Positions 11,725 to 23,672 of a stretch of DNA of 64,000 nucleotides are shown here, in pieces. Location: contig CM057825.1 of assembly GCA_030068075.1 (NCBI GenBank), positions 80,553,123-80,617,122 of the forward strand, written 5' to 3'. How positions within the stretch are numbered: position 1 is the stretch's first letter; each line of letters starts with the position of its first letter. The notes under the pieces are model-generated. The model had not been told where the DNA came from. It was given only the letters and a program-made list of their open reading frames with translations, and made no database searches. The position numbers and the translations under genes are program-made. This stretch comes from Paguma larvata. Taxonomy: Eukaryota > Chordata > Mammalia > Carnivora > Viverridae.

Positions 11725-11935
11725 CTTTCACATAAATTAATCTAATCTTTAAAACAACCGTGCGAGTTACATACTATTATTATTCCCATTTTACAGACGA
11801 GAAACCTGAGGCACCTGAGGCACTAGCCGCTTTCCCAAGATCCTACAGCTAGGCAGTGGTGGAGCAAGAATTTGAACGCAGGCAGTGTGCCTCTGAAGCC
11901 CCGGCTCTTAGCCCCATCCCCTGTGTTCTACACTA
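11725..11935 (-). mobile_element. MIR
   Basis: The reversed MIR order is clear on the plus strand: TTATTCCCATTTTACAGACG, GAGAAACCTGAGGCACCTGA, TTTCCCAAGATCCTACAGCT and GAATTTGAACGCAGGCAGTG. The segment GAGGCACCTGAGGCACT contains a short local duplication. Confidence 0.85.
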
Positions 11936-13864
11936 ACGACTTTAATTCTTATTTTGCTAACCCTAGCATCTAAGTATAATTGCAGAAACTCCAGTCTCTG
12001 GCAAAATTCCCACTTCTTCCACCCTTAATTATTTCTGGGAAGTCCCGGAGATTGGTAAGTGTGGACAAGTAGATATTGATATAACATATAGTATCTACAA
12101 AATCCCTTTCTCCTGTTTGGGTGTCCTCTGGATATTATCTTGCTGCTGCCTCTATATGACAACACTTTAACCTAAGAAGGTTATGCGCTCTATAGCACAT
12201 AGAGCTCATAACCCAGTGAGCTAAAACCATGTGGCATTCCATAGAGAAGGAATTTTTGCCAATGTGAGACATTGGGGCTTTGAGCAGCACTGTGTTATAC
12301 CCAGCCGTAGAGGACACCTGGCATATGGGATTATCTACCAGGCTCCCTTTACTAAAAAAATGCCCCCCTTCTCTCCATCCTCATAGTTAATACAGGAATA
12401 AACACCAGAGTAGCCTTTCATGTCTCTGGGTCCAAGCCCTACCTGACAGGTCCACCGTGGAAAGTGGACCAATCCCAGCAGCCCTCCCTCTGCACCCAGA
12501 TGATGGTCCAAAGCTGATTCAAACTGAGCTAATGAGTCCTTTCCTTGGGTGGCCTGGTGTCCAGAGACAGCTTGAGGGCAGCCTCTTTCTAGAGGTTAAA
12601 TCCGTAAGATGTGAAACTTAGCAAGTCTCTAAGGTCACGCCACCTCTCGTCTGAAGGAAATCATTCTGCAGGGGGAGAGGATACAGTGGAGAGGCAGAGA
12701 GGTAAGAGTGAGCAACAGTAAAAACCCAGTGTGCACTTGATTCCCCAATTCCAGTGATTTCAGAGATTCGGCAGTGTCTCTGCTCTTCCCGTGCCTTGCT
12801 GTTTTCTCTTTCTTGAATACCACGAACCAGTTAAGTCCCATATTTACTCAAGCTGATTTGAAGTGTGTTTTTGTCACTTGCAACTAAAATGAATCTAAAA
12901 GTCCAGCAGGTGCCAGTTTCTGGCTTGTGTCTTGGTATTTGTTTGTAACTCTCACTTGGGCTGTGACTGGGGGAGCGGGTCAATTGAGAATTTTTCACTA
13001 AAACACTTTCCTAAATTCCATCCTACTCCCGCCACCGTATTATAATTAGTTCCTGAGACCTAAGGCTGATGATTTTGAAGCTTTCACTTATATATGCAAA
13101 TACACCTGGGAAAAGAAACACCTTAAACCAATATCAGCTAAAAGCCATTATCTGTAGAGACTAGCTGACAGTCAGCTAAGAATAAGACTTCTGGGAAATG
13201 AGAACGAGTTGGAGAGAAGCAGAAATTCGATGTGTAAGTCAGGGAAATGGAAGATAGAATTTGTCAAGGACAAGTCTTACAAGTCAGGTGTTCTCCTTAC
13301 TTTAGCAGGATAAATCCAGATATTTGTATGTTTGTTGTACTTCTTTTCCTACTGAGAACGTGATTAGATTAAGACAAAATATGTATTCTGTGCTGTATTT
13401 GAATAGAGCCCAGGAGATTGTTGTTTATTTTATTGTACATGCTTTAAATTTAGGCCTTTTAAAACTTAAGATTTAGACATTTCAAATGGGATGCAAATTG
13501 GTAATATGTTCTTTTTGAACCAAAGCCTCTGGAACTTTAAAAGAATCAGATTACAATACTGCAAATCTGCCTTCCTCATCACGATTTAACATTCACTGAA
13601 CTGGGGAAATGGCTGGAATTAAGAATCCTGTAAATAAGTACCTTTGATTTTCTCCTGGGTTGCTAATCGGCCCCTCTGAAGCCAAATCTTTGTTGCTTTC
13701 TCTTCAAGAGAAATGGGAAGATAGAAGAGAACTTAGCTATCTCGAGTTTTGCTTGCTTGATGCTTCCTCAAAGGCTCCCCTAGCTTCTTGCGTCGTTTTA
13801 GGAATGTTCATTACTAGGAAATTTATACACCTGTGCTTTCCAATCCTCTCGTTTTATCCAGCTG
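11936..13864. other. Unannotated sequence containing a hairpin
   Basis: No gene or named repeat is recognised. A 15-bp-stem inverted repeat lies at 12179-12213. Frames are 71 codons or fewer. Confidence 0.5.
12179..12213. other. Short hairpin (15-bp stem, 5-nt loop)
   Basis: The left arm at 12179-12193 and right arm at 12199-12213 pair at 14 of 15 positions, with one C-T mismatch at 12186/12206. The loop is AGCAC. There is no T-run after it and no known family is recognised. Confidence 0.7.
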
Positions 13865-14010
13865 TGGAATTTTAGATCTCAAAGGGACTTCAGGGACTGA
13901 GTGTCCAACTCTTTTGATCATAGACTTTAGAAAATTAAGCTAGTTTGATCAGGATCATCCAGCTATTTAGAGGTCTTTAACTCCTAGGACTGTGCTATTT
14001 CCAGGTAAAA
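13865..14010 (-). mobile_element. Possible MIR3-type remnant
   Basis: AAAGGGACTTCAGGGACTGA followed by AGAAAATTAAGC and CAGGATCATCCAGCTATTTA resembles the reversed MIR3 order of 'gggaccttagagatca', 'gaaactgaggc' and 'ggtcacacagcta'. It is strongly diverged. Confidence 0.4.
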
Positions 14011-14183
14011 CATGGGATTTTTCCAAATTAGATCTGGCGATCATATATCAAAGCCAAATTTATGTTCAGTCTTCATTTGTTTCCTTTTGCTTACCTTTCA
14101 AGGCAGAGCTGACAGAACTCATTTTTGCTAATTTTTGATTCCCCTCTAGGTTCAAGGAGCTTGACCTAGGCTAACTGGACCAT

Positions 14184-14210
14184 GGGAGGTGGGGGCATTG
14201 GGTAGGTGGG
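14184..14210 (+). other. Canonical G-quadruplex motif
   Basis: Four G-runs (3, 5, 3, 3) with loops of 4, 4 and 5 bases fit the G3+N1-7 rule on the plus strand. This is a sequence prediction only. Confidence 0.8.
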
Positions 14211-15031
14211 ATTGCCTCACTGGTCACCTGAAATAGAGCCAAGGGAGCTCCCAAAGCCTATCCAGATGAGGATCGGATGTTCAGTCCAAATTGAAATTTC
14301 CACTTCTAGGAACTGAGTGGAGACGAGATCAATGGCTGAAGAATGCGGGATAGAAATCAGTGAGAAGCAGGAAGTTGGGAAGGGAGTTCTGGAAGGCAGA
14401 GGTAGATGAAGTGCCTGAAGCCTTAGAGCTGGGGAACTTCCTTCCACCTCCCCCTGCCTGCACCCTTCTTTGAGGGTGTGGGGGAACTGATCTGTACCTG
14501 CAAGACCTTCAGTGATTAAATAAAACAGAAACCTCCATTATCAGAAAAACTGTGATTCTAGATGGTATTTTTGGCTGAAAATTTGTCAGTCTTGTTTGCT
14601 TCCTGGTCGAAAAGCCCAGTGCAGAATGACATGGTTGCTCGAGAAACCTTCTTAAGTCCATGGGTCTATTCTGAGCCTAAGAGATGTTGTCGATCAGAAA
14701 TCAAAGAACTAGAAAGTGTGAGAAGCAATATTTTATGTATTTTAAGGAATATATATTTTTGTGACAAATTCTTGATGTGCTTCCATCCAAATAATTTGTA
14801 ATTAAAATTCTCCCACCTTTCAGTTTGACAGATTGGTGTTGAAATTAGAACAATGAGTCCCTTGAGAAAAACACTGGAAAAGAATTATAGAAATATGGAT
14901 TTTCATGCTGGCGAAGGACTTACTTCTCTGTTCCCTGCCCGAATAGAGAAGGGTGTGGAATGAGGAAATCTGTAGGGAGAACTCTAGTTAGGGAACTTGT
15001 TTACTTTTCTTCTTTTCATGTTTCATTTCTT

Positions 15032-15074
15032 ACTCTTCCTTATCCTCCTCCTCCTCTCCCCTCTCCTCCTCCTT
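15032..15074. repeat. CCT-rich polypyrimidine tract
   Basis: About 40 bp of C and T built from CTC and CCT units, interrupted by a single A. Such tracts can form triplex DNA or act as length-variable repeats. Confidence 0.8.
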
Positions 15075-15251
15075 CATTTGACCTGAATTCAGATTTAAAA
15101 ATTTCAGAAGCCGTGAATCATATGTGTATTTTTTGGAATAATATAATACACAAATAAACAAAAGTGTTTTAAACTTGCATGACACATGATGCAAGTGCAC
15201 AATGAGGCATTCTGTGTTGTTTCTGTATAATTGGTTAGAATGCAGGTATGG

Positions 15252-15871
15252 TCGGAATCTGAGTAAAGCGAGCAGGCTGATCCTGTGTGCTTGCTAAGTT
15301 CCTCTTTGCTACTGGTACAGCACGAAGCGTGTGCCCGCTCTGCCAGCTCATGTCATTTCATTACTGACATTTTCAGTTCTCCTTTCCAAGCATACTTTCA
15401 AAGTTCTGTGCTTTGCCTATACTTTACTGAACTGTGGTCACAAAGGGCACAAAGGGGTAGGAGATTTGGAGGGAGTTTAGGAAAAGGGGGTGAAAGGAGG
15501 TACCCCAAAGAATGGTTTGCTGCCAGGACCATCCCGGACGTCAGGGATGGGCGATACAGAGCCGGTGCCGAGGATTCTGGTTGAGCCACATCTTTTCACT
15601 TCATAGATTTGTGCAGACAAAATCTGGCTAAAATGATTATCACGGGAATCACTAAGAGAAACGTTTGCCTCTTTGCCCCATCTATGATCTCCCTGAGGCT
15701 TCAGCTCCTTTCTTCACGGCGGAGAAGCGCTCCTCCCAATTCTGCGCGCCCCTCCATATAACACGGGGAGTGCAGGGGAATCTGCGAGTGCCTCCCTGAT
15801 GCACTTCCAAATGGTGCAGAGTGAGCAAAAGCTCTAGGAAAGCCTCCCTTTGTGGGTACTTTTCTGGCTGC
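15252..15871. promoter_or_regulatory. CpG-enriched interval, possible regulatory element
   Basis: Counting by eye gives about 20 CpG in roughly 620 bp, against a sparse background. The densest cluster is about seven in 80 bp at 15716-15786. A GACGTCA half-CRE-like sequence occurs at 15538-15544. It is too short and CpG-poor for a classical CpG island, and no transcript is visible, so the regulatory call is inference. Confidence 0.3.
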
Positions 15872-16320
15872 GTTTGAAGTACTGTTCCCCAAACCAACAT
15901 TTCTCCCCTCCCTCCCTTTTTTTTCTTGATGGCTGGGAATTAGGGGTTCAGCTGTAACAGTATCTCACCCTAGGATTTGGCTGTTCTGGAGTCTTGTTTT
16001 CTGTATTCTGGGGTGTTCAGCCTGATGTGAATAGGGTTTATAGAAAGAGTCTTCAGAGGATGAACATATCCAGGCCGGGTTCTGCAGCTCATTGATGACG
16101 TTAACAAGCCAAGCTCTTTCAATCTTCTGCCCAGTCATTCTCAATGTATTGGTATTTGGCTCTTGTGCTGGTTATCTCAGGGCCATAGGAGGGCTACCAC
16201 AACTCCTGGCAACATGGCCATGTTAAAGACAGAAAAGAGGAGTGGGGCCTGGGGTAGGTGGAAGGAGAAGTGGCTTAAGATAATTCCCTCTTTGTCTCTG
16301 TTTCTGGCTCTCTCTGGGTG

Positions 16321-16380
16321 TAGATAGATTGATAGACAGATAGATAGCTAGCTACAGATATATGGATATATTAAATATAT
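16321..16380. repeat. Degenerate (GATA)n/AT-rich tract
   Basis: Units of GATA and GATT with substitutions pass into an ATATATC-type stretch. It looks old. Confidence 0.7.
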
Positions 16381-16699
16381 CCACAAGATGTTACTCATAT
16401 CTCATTGACCAGAAACATGTCCTATACCACCTATAGTATAAGTCTGAGAAAGCCAGTATCAGGCAAAAATGAATGGGATCACTAGCAATGGCTTAGCTAA
16501 TCATGATTCAGATGATGGGAGCTGAGCACATCACTGTTCTGTACGAAATGGTGGTTCTGTTGGTATGGAAGAGGGTGGGTGGCTGTTGAGGGGCCAAACA
16601 ACAGTTCTGCCACACTAACGGAAAGATGGTTTTGTTTTATCCTCTTCTGCACTGTCACAGGAGTGTGAATCATTCATTCTGGGGGGCTCCCTTCCCAGT

Positions 16700-17150
16700 C
16701 CTAGAGAATGAATCATGATCATGAGTGATTTAAGCCAATCATGGTGGCCCAATTCCCCTTGCCAGTGGTTGAATTAAGCATGGAAGTGTGACACAATTTT
16801 GACCAATGGGATGTAACAGGAATTGGACAGGGGGCTTCTGGGAAAGATTTGCCTCTCTGACTAAAAGCGACACATGAGGGAAAATAGTATTTGATTTTTC
16901 CAGAGGATGCTGGCTTATATGGTGCGATGGCTGGTGCTGCTGTAGTCAGGAAGGGAACCACACACACAGCATGCTGACAAAGGCAAAAGGGAGAGATAAA
17001 AGTTCATGGGGCCTGATGACAATTCTGATCCACTGAACTAACTATCTCTGCAGACACTTAATGAAGAACTTACTACATGAGTAATAATTCTTATTGTTTA
17101 AGCCACTCTGAATCATTTTTTCCGTTACTTTCAGTCCAAAGAATTCAAGA
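16700..17150 (+). mobile_element. Old LTR-like medium-reiterated repeat
   Basis: Characteristic phrases include ATTTTGACCAATGGGATGTA in the middle and TTCTTATTGTTTAAGCCACT followed by TCCGTTACTTTCAGTCCAAA at the right end. That ending is typical of a mammal-wide LTR-class repeat whose name I cannot fix from memory. Confidence 0.5.
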
Positions 17151-17734
17151 CAAGTTATTAAGTAGGTGAGCTTCCCAAAATGTATAACTCAAAATATTAT
17201 TCTCTAACCCAGAGTAATCCATGATCAAATAAATGTGGGAAATTTGAAAACTATATATGTTTGTGGAAGTTAATGATCAAATTAGCACATCAAAGGCTCA
17301 GAGCAAAATTATTCTTAAAGAGAATTTTTGCCTATACTTTATAATCCTGTAGCTTTCATTTAAGAAAAGAGTTAAATAAACAGTATATAGGTAAGAGAGA
17401 ATGATTTTGAATAGAAAATACATTTGATGTCATAACTTCTCTCTCCGAATAAGAAATCCATAAAAACCCCTGCTCTTCTCTACCTCTTGGACTTGAATCT
17501 TCCCTTGACACTGGGAAATCACTAGTAGGACTGTTGTGCTTTGCAATAATCTTGAGGTGGTTCATTGCTTCCACTAAAAGGCCAGCTCTCAGTTATGGCT
17601 GCACAGGCCAGCTGCCTTGACTCTTACAATCATCACGAAGTGCCTCCCTTTTAGTCAACGAGCATTGATTATTGATTATCAGCCATAAACCCCAAACTTT
17701 GTGAAATCTGAAGAAATATAGGTATAAGATTTGG
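17151..17734. other. Unannotated AT-rich sequence
   Basis: Nothing recognisable. The longest frame is 72 codons on the minus strand. Confidence 0.5.
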
Positions 17735-17925
17735 TCTATGTATTAGTTTCCTAGAGCTGCTATAACAAATAATCAAAAACGGGATGGCTTAAAACAACAG
17801 GAAATTATTCTCTCATAGTTCTGGAGGTTAGAAGTCTCAGATCAAAGTGTTTACAGGGCCATGCTCTCTCCAAAGGCTATAGGGAAGAATCCATTCTTGC
17901 CTTTGGAAAATGTTATTTCTAACTA
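17735..17925 (-). mobile_element. MLT1/MST-type (MaLR) LTR fragment
   Basis: The plus strand begins TATTAGTTTCCTAGAGCTGC, then GGCTTAAAACAACAGGAAAT, then GTTCTGGAGGTTAGAAGTCT, then GGGCCATGCTCTCTCC. This is the signature order of an MLT1-type solo LTR in reverse orientation. The distal part is lost. Confidence 0.75.
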
Positions 17926-19974
17926 AAGTCCTACTCTGAGGTTCTGGATGGACACTGTCAAACCCAGCACAGTCTGTGGTTGAGGAGCATTCACTGTAGT
18001 TAGGTTTGCCCCATATTCTGTTATTGGCAGTAAGTCTCCTTACTGTGAGATCAAGAGAGAAGAAAGCATTCAAGTGATTTGGATGGGATCAGGGAAAATG
18101 TGTGGATGAAGTGGAATTTGAATGGAACCTTGAAATAGGACTGGGATTTCATCTGATGGGGGCGACAGAGTAGAAAGTTTTGGATCTTGGAGATGGGAAA
18201 AATTCATGACCAAGGACTGTGAATTAGCAGCTCTATACTGAAGACATGAATTACTCAACCCCGTCCTCACTTGGACTGTGATTCCTGAGGACATATGTGG
18301 TCAGTGCAGTGCAAAGTTACCATTCCCAAGGCCCAACCTCTTCTTTATGGCTGCGAGGGGTTGTTGTAGGGGAAGGAGATGTGTGTGTATGTGAGAGGTG
18401 GGGCATAGAGGAATTCCCTTTATGTAATGAAAATGGTCTGTCTTTTTGCAAGAAAGAAGTCGGGGATGGTAGCAAGAAAGTATTATATACTTTAAGTAAT
18501 CATAAAAGCTTAAGACAGAAGATAGATGTTGCCCACTTAAAATAGACATGTGAAGACCACAGTTGTAGATCAAATTTAGATGCAGATTTTTTGGCTTAAA
18601 TCCAGAGGAAATTTTAAAATCTCGATTATTATTATCTATAGTTTTTTCTTCTGCCAGCACTGCTTTTTTTAAGTCATCATCAAGATTTGTACACCTGTCT
18701 AAATTTATTCTCAAATATCTTAATAACAATTTACTTATAGGCTTCTAAATTCTTGCAGTATTGTTTGGATGCTCCAACTATTAACCTTAGTCATTTTAAA
18801 GTAACTGTAGCATGGCTCCACATGCAAAACATTACTAGAAAAGACTTTGCTCTGCTTCACATAGAACCCGCTGAGTATTTTACTTCCCTTTCCTTTATAT
18901 AGCTTCTTTTCCCTATATATAGATCAAACGGTTTTTAAAAGTATCTCTAATTCCTGGTCTTCAAAGTCTGCTGGAACAGCCCTGAAAATTGTCTCCAGAA
19001 ATAAGTTTCTTTGCCGCCTACTAATTTAATTCAGCCGTCCCCAAATTTACGAATGGTGTTTGCTCCAAAATGACCTCCTTTTGCTTTGCTACAGCCACAG
19101 CTTTGGTTCAGTGCACTTTTGACCATGGTTAGCATCCACAGTGCTCCTATATCACCATGGAAAGTTTTACCTGAAACCCTTAGGTCATCTGGAAATATGT
19201 CTCCTGCCTGTCATAGCTTCTTTAATTAAATTCCATCATATTTTGATGACAAACTTTAGGTTTCAGTGGCAAAATTGTCCCTTTTCCCTTAGCTTCTGCA
19301 GGAGAGGATCAAGGCGTACTATCCATGTTGCAACTGATGAGGCTGAAACAAAATAGAAACATATTTAGTGATAGGAGCAAAACCAGAAAAAAATCTGACA
19401 ATTAAAGAGAAATGATTAAAAGGGGTGTATCCAGGGGAAAGGTACAGACACTGACAGATTAGGGCTGGGTGGAAACATCGAGAGTGATTATTCTTATGGA
19501 CACTGATTGCCTTTTCCATACTGTTGCTATCACTCAGGTTCTCTTAAGCTCTGGGTCAGTTAGTCTCTTACTCATTTCTGTGATGGGCTGCTGGAAGGTG
19601 TGATGTCTCACTTCCTAAAGTACTGAATGACTTTCCTTTTTGAAGAAAGCTGCTACTTTTACCTCGAGGATCATTTTACAGAGAAACTATTCAAGGGGTC
19701 TTCCCAGCTTGTAAACTTGAAACTGACCCTGAAGTGTTTTAGAGAAAAGTTTTGGAACACTTTTGGCAGATCAACTTTTTAGCCATAGAGGCTGAAGAGA
19801 AATTAAAGACTTAACTTGACAGATATCAGAACTAGGAAACATTTTTTAGCTAAAATTGAGAAAGAAATTTCTAGGAGTTTGGGGGCCTCGTAAGAAGTAA
19901 AAGGTATTTGAACTATGTTGGTTACAATGCTGAATCAGAGTTCGATGTTCTTATGTGAACCAAGATTGAGAGAA
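17926..19974. other. Unannotated sequence
   Basis: No repeat is recognised. It contains the longest minus-strand frame outside repeats (142 codons, 18301-18729), with no recognisable motif and AT-driven composition. I treat that frame as chance. Confidence 0.5.
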
Positions 19975-20100
19975 TTGTGTATAAGTTCTGTGAGGCCAGG
20001 GACTAGGTCTACCATTTTTAGCACTTTGCTCAGTGACCAGTACATAGTAAGCTCTCAATAAATATTTGGTGACTGAATGGATAAACGAATAAAAAAAGGA
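19975..20100 (+). mobile_element. L2 3' end
   Basis: The 3' signature GAGGCCAGGGACTAGGTCTA is followed by GTACATAGTAAGCTCTCAAT, then AAATATTTGGTGACTGAATG. This matches the L2 'cacatagtaggcgctcaataaatatttg-tgaatgaa' terminus. Confidence 0.8.
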
Positions 20101-21424
20101 ATGCCTCTGAGATCTGTGAGTAGTTGGATCTTACTGGCAGACGAAAAAGACTTGAAATTCCATGAGAAATTCATTACTTTGATTTCCATATTGCTTTTTT
20201 ACTTCCCACACCTTCTTTCAAACACAAATACGCCTGAGCAAGGTGACAAGTCCTCTGATGTTTTACTATGAATTAGTTTATCAGATCATGATGCCATATG
20301 ACATTAACGAAAGAGGGGAGAAGCTAAACGAAGGTAAATTGTTGCAGAAAGAGAGGCCAGAACACAGGAGACCAATTTGACCCAAGCAGTTTTCCTGTGG
20401 CTGGTTTTGTGAGGAGAGCCCTGCTCCAGCTGTTGTAGTCATTCCCGGGAGCACCTGCAGCCTTTGGAAAGTAGCACAAATTAGGGGAAAGAGAAGAAAG
20501 GTAGTTGGAGAGTGGACTTTTTTATTCTGACCTAGTTTTCTATTAATAAAATGTATTTATTACTTACGCAACATTTTTCCCAGCAGGCAAATTATAACTA
20601 ACAACATACAATTTTAAGCTAACATTCTTTTTGCTGAAGGCCTCAGTCATAACAGGTGTTATTAAGGGTAATAAGTACTTGAGGAGGAAGAAAGACTAAT
20701 TCTTTTATTGGAACATTTGTGGAAGGTCCAGTCAATGTAGTTAAGAATTATGTCAAGTATCTTATTTTTCTGCTCTCAGGGAAGACCACGATCTGTGAAT
20801 GATTTTACAGAGCTTGCGTAAGGATGAATTCTGGTAGATACAACTGAAACAGTTAGTCCTGTGGGTGATTACACCCTTGAAGGTAATGACCCTGGGTTTA
20901 AGGAAAATGGATATTTACATGTAGGAATTGGAACAAACACTGAATGTTCAATCTGTGGTGCTGTCTGCTCTTATGTTACTGAAAAGAGAGAGAAACCCTG
21001 TACATTCTCAGCTTAGAATAGGGTGCAAGGAAGAGGAGAGGGGAGATGGGTGCCAGATGGTCACCCTTCCTATGAGCAGTAGTGGTGCTTCGAAGGTGCT
21101 CTGGGAGAGCATCAGCTCGCGTAAGAGCATTCCTTGGGCCACTGTTTTTTGCTTTCTCCTGAGCCCCGGGTGTCTGGGGTGCATGGAGTTGGAAGAGGGG
21201 CAGGTCTGGTGTGCTGGTCAGGTTTGCCACGTCTGGTGCTTGCAGCCTAAAGAATATAGGACCATTGGAATAGTCATTTATCATAGGGGCACTTTCTTGG
21301 TTTTAAAAATAGATACTCACTATTTTAATTAGTTATAAAAGCTCCCTTCTAGGCCCATAGGCCATATTGTCTTACTAGCAACCAATTTAAGTTCACATTG
21401 ATACCACAGGTTGGTATGACTCAT
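20101..21424. other. Unannotated sequence
   Basis: A 134-codon plus frame (20928-21332) overlaps a 102-codon minus frame (20976-21284). Neither has a recognisable domain, and overlap on both strands argues against coding. Confidence 0.5.
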
Positions 21425-21575
21425 TTCTTTAGCACATGGAGTGCCTACTATGTGCCTTATTCCAGGGCTGGGTATGCTCTTGCGAAGAAAAACAACAGAG
21501 TTTCTGGATTTTCAGAGCTTATATTTTAGTGGAGGTTATATACCGTAAACAGTACATAAAGATCAGGGTTACTTT
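21425..21575 (-). mobile_element. L2 3' end
   Basis: Plus-strand AGTGCCTACTATGTGCCTTA, CAGGGCTGGGTATGC and CTTATATTTTAGTGGAGGTT are the reversed L2 terminus. Confidence 0.7.
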
Positions 21576-23159
21576 TTAAAAATAGCCTCTACCTCGGAGG
21601 ATGTAATTGAGAGACTAATATATCAGCATATACTTACCAGATAATCTAGAATGACACCATCAGGAACTTAGAGGACCTTTGTGGCTCTCCAGTCGAGGTC
21701 GTTTATCTGCGACGGGGCATGCACAGTGGAGTCTTTACACTTCAGGTTGACTCAGGTGCCTCCGGAAACTTTTTCTTGTTATTGCCCTAGCCCTTTCTGA
21801 TGATGTAATTACTTATCTTACTGGAGAAATTAACACTGTGATGAAATAGGTCACTGTCACATCGTGACTGTTGATTTGCTTGCTGTTCTCCTGCAGGAAG
21901 TAGGAGAACTGAACCAGTCCTCACAGCGGCTATCCGTTAGATCCGCTTTTCAGCTCTCAGATAACATCTCGAAAAGTGGCCTCTGGCCCCTCCTACCCCC
22001 CCCCCTCAGTTATTTTTTGTCTCCTTGGTGTATCCCAAAGTGTTTATAAACAAGAAGAGGAGGTAAGAAAAACATGTGAATAACCATGAAAAGAAGGCAG
22101 AAGGTGTAAAATACTACAAATAATTATAAATAGTGTTATGTAGATTTAGTAAAAAAGAAGTCACTTATCTTTTTTTATTTCATATTTTAAAAATATTGAA
22201 TCCTTGGAGAAGATGAGGCCTTATACATAAATATATGTATATATATCTTTGAATCATTGGACAAGAAAATAAAGGTCCTGAAATGTTAACAAGATTTATG
22301 AACACAGGAACAAGGTCTTATAGAGGCGATTGAAATATGTGACAAGCATTAGCATTTCAGAGTAGTGATGAGCTATTTGTATAGATTGATGTGGCTAAAA
22401 ATTAGACAAGGCATATTAAAAGCTGAGATCATTCAGGCTTAGGAGCAGCTGAATATGAGCAATTATGAAGCAGTTAAGCCATTAAATAAAACTGAATATC
22501 TTGTGAACTGCCAGAGCAAAAAGACACCTCCGTGTGACCGAGAGCTTTATCACCGGTACTCTCCTCTCAAAAACATAAACATTAGGAAATGTTGGTGCCA
22601 AGGGCGATGGAGAGGCTCTTTAAAGGCAAATCATGTCACATGTTGCTCAGGACAGGAATCTCGTGCAGAGAAAGCCATCTCTAACTGGGCATACTGAATG
22701 TGTGAGCAGAATGTGGGGATAAAAGGATTAAGGCCAGCATTTTGGTTTGGGGGCTGTTGTGGGGTCTGAATGATGCGGACCCTGTGGTGAATGGTTCACC
22801 TGGTTTTCGTCATGCTCCTATAATTGTACATTCAGACTGGCTGCCTTCATCAGCTGATCCCTCTTGCGTGAAGGATTGTAAACATGGGTAATGCCGTCTC
22901 TGTGAAGATGATTATTCTATGCCCGTTCTGCTCGGGTGTTAGGTGCTTTAGCAGGAGAGGGTTTCAAGAACACAGTATGTGAGGGGAAATAATCCTTAAA
23001 ACATCTGTTCTTTCCCCAGTCACTGTGACTTGGCTGTACCATTTGATAGTAAATAAGATTATTCCATGAAGAATAAGCTGAGGGGCTTTCAGAATGGATC
23101 TGCCCCCATGCAGCAATGCTGTGTCTATATGCACAAGTCGTTTGAATGGCTTAATTGGT
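21576..23159. other. Unannotated sequence
   Basis: A C10 run lies at 21996-22005 and an AT-alternating patch at about 22221-22246. No gene or family is recognised and frames are 80 codons or fewer. Confidence 0.5.
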
Positions 23160-23342
23160 TGTCAATAGAAACATCTAATATTTATTAGGAATCTGCCATG
23201 CGCTAGGCATGGGGTAGGCATGTTTACATATTTATACAGGAGGAACAGGGTGTCGGAGTAGAAAGAGCACAATTAGAGCTTCAGTCTTGGCATAGTCTCT
23301 AACTAGCTGGGGAAACTAAACACGTCATTTAAAACACTCAAC
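23160..23342. mobile_element. MIR/L2 remnants interrupted by a SINE
   Basis: TATTTATTAGGAATCTGCCA at 23180-23199 is a reversed MIR/L2 end. From about 23250 the sequence GGAGTAGAAAGAGCACAATT ... CTCTAACTAGCTGG looks like a plus-strand MIR. The CAN-SINE inserted at 23342. Confidence 0.4.
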
Positions 23343-23550
23343 CCCTGGATGGCTCAGTCAGTTAGACATCCAACTTCGGCTCAGGTCATGATCTCACGGT
23401 TTGTCGGTTCGAGTCCCATGTTGGGCTCTGTGCTGACAGCTCAGAGCCTGGAGCCTGTGTCGGATTCTATGTCTCCCTCTCTGTCTGCCTCTCCCCTGCT
23501 CATGCTCCATCTCTTTCTTTCTCAAAAATAAATAAAAACATTACAAAAAA
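23343..23550 (+). mobile_element. CAN-SINE with perfect 13-bp target duplication
   Basis: The head CCCTGGATGGCTCAGTCAGT is truncated by a few bases at the 5' end. The body GAGCCTGGAGCCTGTGTCGG, the TC-rich part and an AAATAAAAACATT tail follow. TAAAACACTCAAC is duplicated at 23330-23342 and 23551-23563 without mismatch. Confidence 0.95.
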
Positions 23551-23623
23551 TAAAACACTCAACAAATGTAGAAAAGGAAAGCAAAGTCTCTAGATCCCTA
23601 TTTATTTTACTGTTTAAAAGTGA

Positions 23624-23654
<31 letters not shown>

Positions 23655-23672
23655 CACGCGCGCATGTGCGTG
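23624..23672. repeat. (TG)n-(CG)n alternating purine-pyrimidine tract
   Basis: A perfect TG run (23624-23648) passes into CGCGCGCACGCGCGCATG. Long alternating purine-pyrimidine DNA of this kind is strongly Z-DNA-prone. The CG portion is unusual because CpG is otherwise depleted. Confidence 0.9.

Larger units (their letters stand above)
14011..16699. other. Unannotated block with G4, pyrimidine tract and CpG-rich part
   Basis: This is the least repeat-like part of the left half. It contains a G-quadruplex motif (14184-14210), a CCT-rich tract (about 15032-15074), a CpG-enriched interval (about 15250-15870) and a degenerate GATA-type tract (16321-16380). Frames of up to 99 codons overlap on both strands and show no recognisable domain. 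Confidence 0.5.
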
